64,000 nucleotides of DNA from Rhodohalobacter sp. SW132 (GCF_003390325.1 NZ_QUOK01000001.1:682001-746000); one strand, 5' to 3'; shown: positions 43,962 through 53,552, counted from the stretch's first letter. Notes: generated by a model not told the origin, from the letters alone. Numbers and translations are program-made.

Positions 43962-44828
43962 TTACTCTACTTTGTTTTCACTCTTTTTAGAAAAATCATT
44001 TCCCCCAAGAACATCTAATAGGATCGCCTGCTCGATGTAACTCCGTTCTTCAAGTTTAGTGGGAATACGAATCACCAGGTGAATTTCGCCCGGTGCCGGC
44101 ACTGTAATTCGAACCCGTGGCTCCACAGACGGGATATCGAGTCCCTTTTGATCACTGATTTTCTCCATGTATTTCCGGGCTTCCGAAATATACTCTTTGC
44201 TGTGGTCAACTGCAGAATTGTGAAAAGCCTCTTTTGCCTTCATCCAGTCGTCCTCGCGTTTAAACGGAACGGTAAATACATGCAGAACATAATCGTGTGT
44301 AAAACTCTCATTAATCAGTGGCTCCGAAACAAACAGTGCGTTTGGAATAACGGTCATCCGTCCGGTTCTCTGATGTGTGAGCTTTCCCGGACCCACTTCA
44401 AGAATCGTCGTAGCCAGAAGATTCTGATCAATTACATCCCCCCTGAAGTCTTTAATCTGTATTCTGTCACCGATGTTGAATGATCTCGCCCCCGACTTCA
44501 GAACCGACCCGGAGACACAAAGGATCAGCTCTTTGGTAGCAACCACAAGTGCAACTGCAATGGCCACTACCGACAGTGCCAGCGTGCGCAATTCTTCGCC
44601 CCAGATAATGATCAAACCCAGTACAAACAGAAGAATCAACCCGTTTCGGGATTGAACAATCCACTTTCTGCGCAGATCCTGCGATGGTACAGTTCGCCGA
44701 ATGAACCTTCCGGTGACGTAGCGCAATATGGCTACAAGGAGAAACAGAATCACCGTACTGATCAGCAAATTAGCGATCGGGGCTGAGAAGGTGAACGCGT
44801 CAGGATTTATCTCTGATGTACCAAACAT
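43962..44828 (-). CDS. Small-conductance mechanosensitive channel-like protein
   Basis: 288 residues. MscS family: three transmembrane helices (about 20-45, 65-80, 85-105), the pore helix with AIAVALVVATKELILCVSGS, the cytoplasmic beta domain FNIGDRIQIKDFRGDVIDQN and VIPNALFV. Compared with E. coli MscS the Gly/Ala packing of the pore helix is only partly kept. Relieves osmotic stress. Monocistronic; convergent or unlinked with neighbours. Confidence 0.88.
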   Translation of the reverse strand: MFGTSEINPDAFTFSAPIANLLISTVILFLLVAILRYVTGRFIRRTVPSQDLRRKWIVQSRNGLILLFVLGLIIIWGEELRTLALSVVAIAVALVVATKELILCVSGSVLKSGARSFNIGDRIQIKDFRGDVIDQNLLATTILEVGPGKLTHQRTGRMTVIPNALFVSEPLINESFTHDYVLHVFTVPFKREDDWMKAKEAFHNSAVDHSKEYISEARKYMEKISDQKGLDIPSVEPRVRITVPAPGEIHLVIRIPTKLEERSYIEQAILLDVLGGNDFSKKSENKVE

Positions 44829-44870
44829 TTGATATCAACTCTAATTTGATTTAAAAAAGATCGGAAGCTT

Positions 44871-46421
44871 TTACGGCTGTTTTCGGCGGATGATCCCGGA
44901 TGGCAGCTGATCGTTCCGCACACCCTCATCAATTACGGCTGTGCCGTTTACAAACACCCACTCAAATCCCTCGGCATATTGATGAGGATCTTCAAACGTG
45001 GCGTTATCCCATACATTGGCCGGATCAAAAATCAGCAAGTCAGCTGCAAAACCTTCACGAATCAAACCGCGGCGAATGTCTGTTTTTGATGAATCTGTAA
45101 GTCCCAAAGTTTCGGCCGGAAGTCCGCTCATTTTGTAGATCGCTTCTTCGAGCGGCATCAGGTTCTCTTCATTCACATACTGGCGAATAATTCGCGCAAA
45201 ACTTCCATACCCGCGCGGATGACGCATTTCCGGGCCGCCGTCACTGCTTACCATCACGTAGGGATCGGTTAAAAATCGCTTCATCACCTCCTCATTCATC
45301 ACAAAATAGGCAGCGCTTGCACCTTCCGGACCAATATCATCAATCAATACATCCTCAAACGGTTTGTTCAGTTCCTCTGCCACATCGGCCAGGGTTTGAC
45401 CGATCCAGGGTTCCGTGCCAAAGAGTGTAGCTTCAGGGCCGTTTCTGAGATTCACCCGGTTTCTGAGATATTCAGCCAGCTCATCTCTGCGGTTTTCCAC
45501 CACTTCACTGAATTCATTAGGCGGACGCGCCCACTCCGGAAAAATAATGCCGATTGTTGTAAAACTGGCTACGTAGGGATATAGATCCGCCGTGATGGTG
45601 AGCCCTTCATCCCGCGCTTCATTCATCAAGTCAAGTACATCTTCGGCCCGCTGAGGATCATCCGCATATACAATTTTCAGATGGGAAATGTTTAACGGAG
45701 CTCCGGATTCACGCGCAATATTCAAAATTTCGGTTACAGATGATTCAATTCGGTCATCATCCTCACTTCTTACATGCCCCATGATCATTCCCCCGTTTTC
45801 TGCAGCCGTGTTTGCGAGAGCCACCAATTCCGGCATCCCTGCGTAACTTCCGGGTTCAAACTCGAGTCCGTACGAAAGACCGAAAGATCCTGCCCGCATC
45901 GACTCAGAGAGAATTTCTTTCATCCGGCTCAGATATTCATCATTCGGTTCGGAATTGCGGGGTGAATCTGTAAGGTTTCGGAGCGTACTGTGCCCTGTTA
46001 AGTGTATCACACCGGGACCGGTTGATATGTCATCAACTTCTTCCATCCAACCGGCAACATCCTCTCCGCCCAGACTTCTGCCGATGAGCCCAAGCGTGAT
46101 TGTAGTAACGCCCTGGGAAAGAAAATTATCAAACCGCGGTGTTTCCTGCGGCACCCCCCTGGAATGAACGTCCACAAATCCGGGCGAAACCGTACGGCCG
46201 TTAGCATCAATTGTTTGTTTTGCAGTAAAATCACCGGGATCAAAATCCCCAACTTTTTCAATTATGCCATCCTTTACAAGAACATGGCCTGAAAATGCTT
46301 CAGAGCCGCTACCATCGATGATTGATCCGTTTTTTATCAGCAGATCATATTCCTGGCCTGAACAGGAAACAGCAATCCACAGCAGCGGAATCCAAAAAAG
46401 TAAGCGCAGTGATGAGGTCAT
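44871..46421 (-). CDS. D-aminoacylase-like amidohydrolase, lipoprotein (copy 1)
   Basis: 516 residues. Lipobox VSCSG. Amidohydrolase of the N-acyl-D-amino-acid deacylase type: DLLIKNGSIIDGSGSEAF, PGFVDVHSRGVPQ, GHVRSEDDDRIESS, APLNISHLKIV, GLTITADLYPY and SSDGGPEMRHPR. The first metal motif reads HSR instead of HSH, as in copy 2, so one expected His is lost, and the usual metal Cys is absent in both copies. Catalysis is therefore uncertain. Tandem with copy 2, 8 bp downstream of it, and nearly identical to it in the C-terminal half. Confidence 0.85.
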   Translation of the reverse strand: MTSSLRLLFWIPLLWIAVSCSGQEYDLLIKNGSIIDGSGSEAFSGHVLVKDGIIEKVGDFDPGDFTAKQTIDANGRTVSPGFVDVHSRGVPQETPRFDNFLSQGVTTITLGLIGRSLGGEDVAGWMEEVDDISTGPGVIHLTGHSTLRNLTDSPRNSEPNDEYLSRMKEILSESMRAGSFGLSYGLEFEPGSYAGMPELVALANTAAENGGMIMGHVRSEDDDRIESSVTEILNIARESGAPLNISHLKIVYADDPQRAEDVLDLMNEARDEGLTITADLYPYVASFTTIGIIFPEWARPPNEFSEVVENRRDELAEYLRNRVNLRNGPEATLFGTEPWIGQTLADVAEELNKPFEDVLIDDIGPEGASAAYFVMNEEVMKRFLTDPYVMVSSDGGPEMRHPRGYGSFARIIRQYVNEENLMPLEEAIYKMSGLPAETLGLTDSSKTDIRRGLIREGFAADLLIFDPANVWDNATFEDPHQYAEGFEWVFVNGTAVIDEGVRNDQLPSGIIRRKQP

Positions 46422-46429
46422 GATATCTT

Positions 46430-48004
46430 TTAATATGAGTTCGAGCTGATTTTTCGACGAATGACACCTGCAGGCAATGTTTGATTCAGCACACCTTCAT
46501 CAATTACGGCCGTTCCGTTTACAAACACCCACTCAAATCCTTCGGCATATTGATGAGGATCTTCAAACGTGGCGTTATCCCGAACATCGGCCGGATCAAA
46601 AATCAAAAGGTCGGCAGCAAATCCTTCACGAATCAAACCGCGAGGAGTGTCTGTTTTTGAGGTATCCGTCAGACCCAGGGTTTCGGCCGGAAGCCCGCTC
46701 ATTTTGTAGATCGCCTCTTCGAGCGGCATCAGGTTCTCTTCGTTTATATACTGACGAATAATTTTCGCAAAACTTCCATATCCGCGCGGATGGCGCATGG
46801 TTGGGCTGCCATCAGAACTGATCATTACGTGTGGATCAAGCATAAATCGTTTCATTACCTCTTCATCCATCACAAAATAAGCTGCACTTGCGCCGCGCGG
46901 GCCGATGTCGTCAATCAGTACATCTTCGAATGGTTTGTCCAGCTCATCGGCAACTTCAGCGAGTGTCATTCCCGCCCAGGGATCCGTTCCAAAAAGCGTA
47001 GCTTCCGGACCATTTCTGAGATTCACCCGGTTTCTGAGATATTCCGCCAGCTCACCTCTGCGATTCTCTACAACCTCATCAAAATCGTTTGGCGGCAGTG
47101 CCCACTCGGGAAATACAATTGCTATGCCGGTAAAACTTGCTGTATATGGATAAACATCTGCCGTAATTTGGACACCATCCTCGCGCGCTTCGTCCATCAG
47201 AGCCAATACCGATTCAGCCTGTCCGGGATCATCCCCAAATACAATCTTGATGTGGGATGCGTGAACATTTGCACCCGATCCGCGACCCTGGCTGATCAGT
47301 TCCCTTACAGACGCTTCAATTTCATCATCATCTTCGCTGCGCATATGGCTCATCACCAGGGCGCCTGCATCCGCCACCGGTTCAGCAAGCGCAACAAGTT
47401 CATCCATATCCGCAAATGTACCGTGATCGTACTCAAGTCCGGTTGTTAACCCAAAAGCGCCGGCTTCCAGCGCCCGCTGAAGGATCGTCTGCATTTCTTC
47501 GATGTATGAAGAGTCAAGCCCCGTTATTCGCGGCGCATCAACCGCTTGCCGGAGCGAATTGTGGCCGGCAAAGTATACGATATTCGGGCCGGTTCCTGTT
47601 TGATCCACCTCATCCATCCAGGCGTTTACATCATCGAGGCCGGGGCTGCGTCCATCCTGGCCCAGGCTGACGGTTGTAACTCCCATCGAAAGAAAATTAT
47701 CAAAGCGCGGGGTATCAAGCGGATTTCCGTGTGAGTGTGTATCGATAAAACCCGGAGAAACGATTCGTCCATCCGCATCAATCACCGTTGTAACTCTGCT
47801 GCGATCGGGATCAATCTCACCTACTGCTTCAATCACTCCATTATGAACCAGGATATTTCCCTGTGTGATTTCTCCTCCCGTTCCGTCGGCGATAGAGGCG
47901 TTTGTTATTAGCAGATCGTAGGTGCGGTCATCTGCAGAGCCGGTACATGAAATGAGAAGCAGAGAGAGAAAAAGCAGAGCAGATCGCAAAAGATTTTGAA
48001 TCAT
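46430..48004 (-). CDS. D-aminoacylase-like amidohydrolase, lipoprotein (copy 2)
   Basis: About 524 residues from the ATG at 48002-48004 (MIQNLLRSALLFLSLLLISC, lipobox ISC); an upstream start would add 31 residues with no signal function. Shows HSHGNPLDTPRFDNFLS with an intact HxH pair, SHMRSEDDDEIEAS, VHASHIKIVFGDD and DGSPTMRHPRGYGS. Cys normally seen in GNCG is Asp (GQDG). Removes acyl groups from D-amino acids in related proteins, or processes dipeptides. Upstream partner of copy 1; nearly identical long segments at the 3' ends suggest recent duplication or gene conversion. Confidence 0.87.
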   Translation of the reverse strand: MIQNLLRSALLFLSLLLISCTGSADDRTYDLLITNASIADGTGGEITQGNILVHNGVIEAVGEIDPDRSRVTTVIDADGRIVSPGFIDTHSHGNPLDTPRFDNFLSMGVTTVSLGQDGRSPGLDDVNAWMDEVDQTGTGPNIVYFAGHNSLRQAVDAPRITGLDSSYIEEMQTILQRALEAGAFGLTTGLEYDHGTFADMDELVALAEPVADAGALVMSHMRSEDDDEIEASVRELISQGRGSGANVHASHIKIVFGDDPGQAESVLALMDEAREDGVQITADVYPYTASFTGIAIVFPEWALPPNDFDEVVENRRGELAEYLRNRVNLRNGPEATLFGTDPWAGMTLAEVADELDKPFEDVLIDDIGPRGASAAYFVMDEEVMKRFMLDPHVMISSDGSPTMRHPRGYGSFAKIIRQYINEENLMPLEEAIYKMSGLPAETLGLTDTSKTDTPRGLIREGFAADLLIFDPADVRDNATFEDPHQYAEGFEWVFVNGTAVIDEGVLNQTLPAGVIRRKISSNSY

Positions 48005-48135
48005 AATCGGGTAACTGGTTAAAAGTGATCGCTGGCAGGATAATACAGAAGCGGCTGAGCATCTGCAATGATACGGATTGGAAACCATTTTCAACAACGA
48101 GATGATTATTTGGTATATTTGTAAAAAAACAGTCC

Positions 48136-48471
48136 ATGACTGAATCTGAGAAAAACGAGCTCAAGATCCTGATCGGTGAACACATCCACTCGATAAAGGA
48201 AGAGATCATTGAGCTCACGGAATTAACAAAGCCGGTTTCACTGGACGCCTCTATCGGCCGCCTCTCCCGGATGGATGCGATAAACAACAAGGCGATCAAT
48301 GAGAAAGCATTACGCGAGAAAAAACGGACTCTGCAAAAGCTGGAGCGTGCGCAGGAGAGAGATGAAGAAGACAAACTTGGCACCTGCCTGAAGTGCGGAA
48401 ATGAGATCCCGTTCGGGCGGTTAAAAATTATGCCCTATACCACACGGTGCGTTCAGTGCTCGGGGAGATGA
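48136..48471 (+). CDS. DksA/TraR-type zinc-finger protein
   Basis: 111 residues. Coiled-coil N-terminal part and C-terminal zinc ribbon with CLKCG and CVQCSG (two CxxC pairs), typical of TraR/DksA proteins that bind RNA polymerase in the secondary channel. The tip lacks the DxxDxA pattern of true DksA, instead reading NKAINEKALREK, so a YbiI- or TraR-like role is possible. Divergent from the aminoacylase pair. Confidence 0.83.
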   Translation: MTESEKNELKILIGEHIHSIKEEIIELTELTKPVSLDASIGRLSRMDAINNKAINEKALREKKRTLQKLERAQERDEEDKLGTCLKCGNEIPFGRLKIMPYTTRCVQCSGR

Positions 48472-48660
48472 TGGTGCTATAGAGATCGCTGTCAGGTGAT
48501 GGAACCGCAGTGTCGCGGGGCCGCTGATAGAATGAAAACCGTGGTGTCTTTAAAAACTTCAGTTGCAGAAATTGTTCGAGAGCTTAATGCATGCAATTGG
48601 ATTTTTGTGACTTCCGGATGTTTGGGGCCGTAGAAGTAAGAATTCAATGTGATGAAACCA

Positions 48661-48930
48661 TCAACCGGAATTCTTTGAAACGGGTGCTTCTCCATTTTCC
48701 ATCTCCAGGTAGATTCGCTGCTTTACAGCATCACCCACAAACGAGATTCCTGCATTGATCGCCACGAGGCCAAACAACCCGATCCAGAACCAGAGTGCCA
48801 TATGGCCAAGGTCGAACTCTGCCGGGCTATTCCCTTTGATGATTATTGCTTCCCCGATAAAATTGATTCCAAGCCCAACAAGCGTCACACCAATTACCGA
48901 GTGACGCCACCATTTCTTTTTATAGTCCAT
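48661..48930 (-). CDS. Small two-helix membrane protein
   Basis: About 89 residues from the ATG at 48928-48930 (MDYKKKWWRHS); a start 15 codons upstream is also open. Two transmembrane segments (about 10-30 and 40-65) and a charged tail (LEMENGEAPVSKNSG). No motif. Unknown function. The 190 bases before it (48472-48660) hold no gene I can support. Confidence 0.6.
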   Translation of the reverse strand: MDYKKKWWRHSVIGVTLVGLGINFIGEAIIIKGNSPAEFDLGHMALWFWIGLFGLVAINAGISFVGDAVKQRIYLEMENGEAPVSKNSG

Positions 48931-49126
48931 AACTATTTCTGTCAGTTTTGTTGATGAGTTTGCAGTGTGCTGCAAGGTCTTACTGCATATTTACAGAAAC
49001 AGAATCGGTTTTGGACGTGCAATGGTTCCGTTGGTGAAATATTCCGGTTTGGGAGTGTTATGGTTCCAATAATTCCGGATCTGATTTTCTTGAGCACAAA
49101 AAGAAAACCAATTCATATTACCTCAC

Positions 49127-49924
49127 TTATTCGCCAACCTCAGCAATCTCTTGTTCCGGTTTCACAGAGGTGGGGGTAAAGATTTCTGCTACCGCGTCGT
49201 GAAGTTTAACGGCGAGTTCTTTTCGGTCGTCTGACTGAATGGTCTCTTCCCGGAAACGGATGGTGCAGTCGGTTCGCCTGTTTTGTGCAAATTTGACTAC
49301 ATGACTGCCAAACGATTCACGTCCGCCGAAGAAGCAAACGCTATCCACAGCAGGAGGGTCTTTCGGTGCTGTTTCGTAGTGCAGGGAAGCGGCGTAAACC
49401 GGACGGTTGGTTGCCGCAGGATACTGTAGCAGTGACGCGTGGAAATCTTTTACTTCGTATCCGCCGGTAGACGTGCCTTCGGGAAATACAATCAGTCCCT
49501 GGAATTCATTCAGCGAATTTGTGATCAGTTCATTTACTCGTTTTACATCCGTTCGTCGATTTCTATCAACAAAAATCACACCGACAGAATCTACCATCTT
49601 TCCAAGAATCGGCCAGCTCCTCACCTCTTTTTTTGCTACAAACGTACAGCGCAATTGGAGGTAAAGCGGTATGATATCAAGATACCCCATATGGTTACAC
49701 ACTATAAAAAAAGGAGCTTTTGGCGGTTTTCCCTCGGCTTTTACACGAATATTAAATATCAGTGCGGCAGCACGGCTCCAGTTACGCATGAAGAAATTTC
49801 GCCATCTTTCGTAGCGGAAGGGAGTGAGTTTGATCAGTCCGAGAACTATCATGTAAATGGACCAAAATATCAGTGTAAAAACTGTAAGTGTTCCCAATTT
49901 CAGATAAGCGATAACCTTTCTCAT
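49127..49924 (-). CDS. 1-acyl-glycerol-3-phosphate acyltransferase (PlsC-like)
   Basis: 265 residues. N-terminal membrane helix(ces), then the acyltransferase motifs CNHMGYLDI (NHx4D), a VIFVDRNRRTDVK motif and FPEGTSTGG (EGT), plus RPVYAASLHYE. Acylates lysophosphatidate or a related lipid on the cytoplasmic membrane face. Start ATG at 49924. Single gene; followed upstream by a 368-base gap. Confidence 0.9.
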   Translation of the reverse strand: MRKVIAYLKLGTLTVFTLIFWSIYMIVLGLIKLTPFRYERWRNFFMRNWSRAAALIFNIRVKAEGKPPKAPFFIVCNHMGYLDIIPLYLQLRCTFVAKKEVRSWPILGKMVDSVGVIFVDRNRRTDVKRVNELITNSLNEFQGLIVFPEGTSTGGYEVKDFHASLLQYPAATNRPVYAASLHYETAPKDPPAVDSVCFFGGRESFGSHVVKFAQNRRTDCTIRFREETIQSDDRKELAVKLHDAVAEIFTPTSVKPEQEIAEVGE

Positions 49925-50292
49925 AATACAATTCAGAATATTCCTGATTCTCTGTTTCAGCTGTATCCGGCAAATATAGCATATTTAGAGACCGATTGTC
50001 AGCGCTGGTTTACAGGATATCATAGTTGTCCAAAATAATTTTGAAGTTTGCAAAAGCATCTGTTTTAAGAGGATAATGACGGATTATATACCATAAATAA
50101 AATCAATCCTCATCATTCCATCGCAGAGGTTCGCTGATATAATCGCTGAGTTCCGCAGATAGGCTACTGTCCAAATATCGCAGCTCGGCGGAGTACTTTG
50201 CGAATCGCTACCGAGAATAAAAAAATCTAAATCATTTATATCGAAGTATTGCCAGGTTAGATTTCAGCATTTTGGACAGTTGTGACAGGGTA
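49925..50292. other. Intergenic gap with inverted-repeat ends and no gene
   Basis: TGTCCAAAAT at 50027-50036 and its complement ATTTTGGACA at 50269-50278 face each other over about 232 bases. ATCAT flanks both ends (50019-50023 and 50292 region). Between them lie short GCAGA/TCTGC words but no ORF. Could be a decayed insertion element; no transposase remnant is visible. Confidence 0.5.
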
Positions 50293-50964
50293 TCATGGAG
50301 AGTTGAAAACATACATCAGCATGTTCACTCCAAACTGAAGCGCTGCATCTGTGATGTGCTGCGGATTGCTATGCTGATCGTAAGCCCAGCCGTCTGACGG
50401 ATTCGATTCGTATGTGTAGAGCAGCACCATCCGGCCGTTGTGAAAGAGTCCGAATGCCTGGGGCGGAAGCCCGTCGTGTTCGTGAACTTTTGGCGGACGC
50501 CCCTCCGGGAATGAGTAAACATTGCTATAGATGGGGTGATCTGCCGGGAGTTCAATCAGCTCCTCATCCGGGAAAATCCGCTGTAAAATTGGGCGCACAT
50601 ACTCATCCATGCCGTAATCATCATCTACATGCAGAAAACCGCCGTTTTCAAGGTATCGGCGAAGATTTTCCATTTCGGAATCATTCACCGTGATGTTGCC
50701 GTGGCCGGTTATGAATAGAAATGGATAGTTAAAAATATCACGGCTGCCGAGCTGAACATCATCATACCGCGTGCTGATGCTGATGGGATGATTTTCACGG
50801 GCGTAGCGCGCGAGATTGGTAAGTGCTGTAGGTGAGCTATACCAGTCGCCCCCACCACGATACTGAACCCGCGCAATTTTGAAATCGCCGTTATCCTGAG
50901 CTTCAAGAATGGGAACAAGAACAAATGGGAGAAGAAAAACGAGTAGTGCTAAAAGGTTTTTCAC
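50293..50964 (-). CDS. DUF4159 periplasmic protein
   Basis: About 223 residues. The GTG at 50962-50964 gives a clean signal peptide (KNLLALLVFLLPFVLVPILE), better than a TTG eight codons earlier. The body has a GATase-like fold: IARVQYRGGGDWYSSPTALTNL, FLFITGHGNITV, GGFLHVDDDYGMDEYVRP and GWAYDQHSNP. DUF4159 proteins are often linked to MoxR/aerotolerance operons in Bacteroidota, though those genes are not adjacent here. Function unknown. Confidence 0.82.
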   Translation of the reverse strand: MKNLLALLVFLLPFVLVPILEAQDNGDFKIARVQYRGGGDWYSSPTALTNLARYARENHPISISTRYDDVQLGSRDIFNYPFLFITGHGNITVNDSEMENLRRYLENGGFLHVDDDYGMDEYVRPILQRIFPDEELIELPADHPIYSNVYSFPEGRPPKVHEHDGLPPQAFGLFHNGRMVLLYTYESNPSDGWAYDQHSNPQHITDAALQFGVNMLMYVFNSP

Positions 50965-51105
50965 GAACGTCAGGGGGTCAGAAATCAAAATTCAGAGATT
51001 GCTCGGCACTACATTACGTGCCATCCTTTAATATATTATTTTATCACAACAATGAACCGGAAATTGCTATTTCTTCTCTTCTGAAATCTGACTCCTGCAT
51101 TCTGA

Positions 51106-52041
51106 TCACGCAAATTCATCCAGGTCTTTCTTTTTGTTTGCCCCTTTCAGAATGGTATGCGATTCGTCATGCGCTTCGTCCGGTTCCAGGTGGATGGTGA
51201 TGATGGCATCGGTCTTTAAGGAGTCAATCAGTTTTCTTTCAAGGATTGTGGCTTCATCGTGGGCATCTTTCAGGTTGATTTCATCATCAAAAACAAGATG
51301 AAACTCAATCCAGGTAGTGTTGCCGGATGTGCGATGGCGAAGATGGTGCCACCCGTTGGCTTTATCCGGGAGCTGCTCATTCAGTACGCGGGTCAGCGCA
51401 CTATCGGCCGATGGGTTACGGGTATCCATCAGCCCTTTTACCGAGAAGCTGAGCAGTTTGTACGCCTCATACATGATGTATCCGGCAATCAGCAGGCTGA
51501 CAATCACATCAATAAAAAGCCACCCGGTAAAATGTATGATCACAAGCGCTATCACAACACCGCCGCTTGTCCATACATCGGTAAGCGTGTGTTTTCCGTT
51601 ACTGACGGCGATCATGTTATCGTGTTTACGTCCTATCCGCAGGACGTAGCTTCCAAGAACCAGGTTGATCAGCGCAGCCGCTACCAGCAGGATGATACCG
51701 GCGCCCATGTTCACAATTTCGATACCGGTGATCATGCTCTCGAACGCATGGTAGAGAATAGAAAGCCCGGCAACGATGATGATGGCTCCCTCCGCTCCGA
51801 CTGATAAAAACTCCACCCGCTCGTGCCCGTAATGATGGTCTTCATCGGCCGGTTTAATACTCAAATAATACCCATACACCACAAATAATACGGCAAAAAG
51901 ATGAACCACCGATTCGGCAGCATCAGACAACGCCGCAGTGGAATCTGTGATGACAAAAGCTGCAATCTTCAGGGAGAGCGAGAAAAGCGAAACAAACAGG
52001 CTGATAAGCAGTGCTCGTTTTACTTCGTCGAAAGTTGCCAT
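51106..52041 (-). CDS. Cation diffusion facilitator family transporter
   Basis: 311 residues. Six transmembrane helices; metal site residues in TM2 (SDAAESVVHL; Asp at the first position) and TM5 (KHTLTDVWTS, HxxxD). The intervening YGHERVEFLS is the family's second landmark. A C-terminal cytoplasmic ferredoxin-like domain contains WIEFHLVFDDEINLKDAHD and TIHLEPDEAHDES. Exports zinc or related divalent cations by proton exchange. Confidence 0.93.
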   Translation of the reverse strand: MATFDEVKRALLISLFVSLFSLSLKIAAFVITDSTAALSDAAESVVHLFAVLFVVYGYYLSIKPADEDHHYGHERVEFLSVGAEGAIIIVAGLSILYHAFESMITGIEIVNMGAGIILLVAAALINLVLGSYVLRIGRKHDNMIAVSNGKHTLTDVWTSGGVVIALVIIHFTGWLFIDVIVSLLIAGYIMYEAYKLLSFSVKGLMDTRNPSADSALTRVLNEQLPDKANGWHHLRHRTSGNTTWIEFHLVFDDEINLKDAHDEATILERKLIDSLKTDAIITIHLEPDEAHDESHTILKGANKKKDLDEFA

Positions 52042-52130
52042 CGGTTCTGAGAATCTTAGTGGATGAAAAGAAAATAGTACTCAGGCAGACTGTAAATTAC
52101 CAATTTTATTCCGAAATAATGTAAATATCC

Positions 52131-52991
52131 CTACATAATTCCACGGACAGATGCTACGGCTACAACAGCAGCAAGAAGCCAGAGATAATATGAGAAGACA
52201 CGGAACTGTGCTTTGTAGAGCAGGTGAATCACAATTTTGAGGGCAAAAATCCCGACAATTGCAGAAACTATAAACGCGGTGATTAATACGGGGGCAGAGA
52301 GCGTCAGCCCGCCAAGGCTCATCACCTCAATCGTTTGAAGCAGTGATGCGCCCAGAATGGTTGGAATAGCCAGGAAAAAGCTGTATTCAGCCGCCCATTT
52401 ACGCTGCATACCGGCAAAAAGGGCAAACGCGATGGTCATTCCGCTTCGGCTCAGTCCCGGCATCAGGGCAAAAGCCTGTGCGGTTCCAATGATAATCGCC
52501 ATTCCGATACCAATTTGGCGCAGCCCGATTTTCCGTGGCGGCAGTTTATCTGTAAACCAGAGAATCACGCCGGTCGTAGCAAGCGTACCGCTTATGATCA
52601 GCGGATTCGCAAACACCTGCTCGAACATCGCTTTCAATGGGAAGCCGATCGCGCCGGTCATAAATACAGAAAGCAGACCGAGAAACGTAAGTTTGCGGTA
52701 TAACTCGCCAATGGGCGTGCTTTCACCGGTTTTTAGCTCATAAAACCCGGAGAGTGTATTTTGAATGAACTTGGATAGGCTGTCACGAAAAACGTAAGCG
52801 ATGGAGACCAGCGTGCCTACATGCACAATCAGATCAAACAGAATCATCTCCGGCGAATCGGGATCGGGCAACACAACACCGCGGCTGATCAGAAAGTGCT
52901 GAACCAGCGCCAGGTGGCTGGTAGAGCTGACCGGGAAAAACATAAAAATCCCCTGAATGATACCTAATAAAATTGCTACCCAAATGGCCAT
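52131..52991 (-). CDS. uppP: Undecaprenyl-diphosphate phosphatase (UppP/BacA family)
   Basis: 286 residues. Recycles the lipid carrier of peptidoglycan synthesis. Motif 1 reads QGIFMFFPVSSTSHL and motif 2 PGLSRSGMTIAFALFAGM; several transmembrane helices fit. Relative to E. coli UppP (EGLTEFLPVSSTGH), the first Glu is Gln (a known alternative) but the second, Glu21, is Met17 here, while the Ser, His and Arg of the site are retained. This may lower activity or mark a divergent subfamily. No clear second copy of uppP is in the window. Confidence 0.83.
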   Translation of the reverse strand: MAIWVAILLGIIQGIFMFFPVSSTSHLALVQHFLISRGVVLPDPDSPEMILFDLIVHVGTLVSIAYVFRDSLSKFIQNTLSGFYELKTGESTPIGELYRKLTFLGLLSVFMTGAIGFPLKAMFEQVFANPLIISGTLATTGVILWFTDKLPPRKIGLRQIGIGMAIIIGTAQAFALMPGLSRSGMTIAFALFAGMQRKWAAEYSFFLAIPTILGASLLQTIEVMSLGGLTLSAPVLITAFIVSAIVGIFALKIVIHLLYKAQFRVFSYYLWLLAAVVAVASVRGIM

Positions 52992-53165
52992 TTGAAAAAT
53001 AGAATAAAAGAGGATTAACCTGCCTTTTTAAAGGGGAATATGATACGGCTTTTATTATCGTATATAAATTTTAGATTTTAAGTGCTGAGTGAATGAAAAT
53101 AAAGATCTATAGCTGAGTGGTTGTTTTTTTTAACTTGTCAAGATGAATAAACCAAATATGTATTT

Positions 53166-53552
53166 ATGACAGAGGTGCTTCTTGTTGGATTGGGCGGAGC
53201 CATCGGCGCTGTGCTTCGCTACCTCACAGGGCTTGCTGCATTAAAACTTTTCAGTGGGTCTTCTGTCTACACCGGCACTTTATTCGCCAATGTAATCGGA
53301 TGTTTCCTGGCAGGAGTTCTGCTCTCTTTTTTCAGCTTGTCGGTAAATGCCCCGGAAAGTATCGTTCTGTTTTTGACTGTCGGCATCCTGGGATCCTATA
53401 CCACGTTTTCAACATTTGCCCTGGAAAATGGAAAACTTTTATCGGGGCCGGTCTCAAAACTGCTGCTCTACCTTTTCTGGCAGATAGCTGGTGCATTTGG
53501 TGCTCTTGTTACGGGATATGAACTTACCCGTTTGATGCTGGGGGCTGCCTGA
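53166..53552 (+). CDS. crcB: Fluoride channel CrcB/Fluc, subunit 1
   Basis: 128 residues with four transmembrane helices. Fluc signatures are GLGGAIGAVLRYLTG, TLFANVIGCFLAGVL (the Asn of the pore) and GILGSYTTFSTFALEN (TTFSTF, Phe-box). Exports fluoride. Ends overlapping the next crcB start (TGATG). Such pairs form obligate heterodimers in some bacteria. I saw no fluoride riboswitch in the 160 bases upstream. Confidence 0.93.
   Translation: MTEVLLVGLGGAIGAVLRYLTGLAALKLFSGSSVYTGTLFANVIGCFLAGVLLSFFSLSVNAPESIVLFLTVGILGSYTTFSTFALENGKLLSGPVSKLLLYLFWQIAGAFGALVTGYELTRLMLGAA

Noticed and set aside
53000-53165. Fluoride (crcB) riboswitch upstream of the Fluc pair
   Set aside because: The stretch has no match to the GGCGATGG...CGCC core or the paired stem of that riboswitch.
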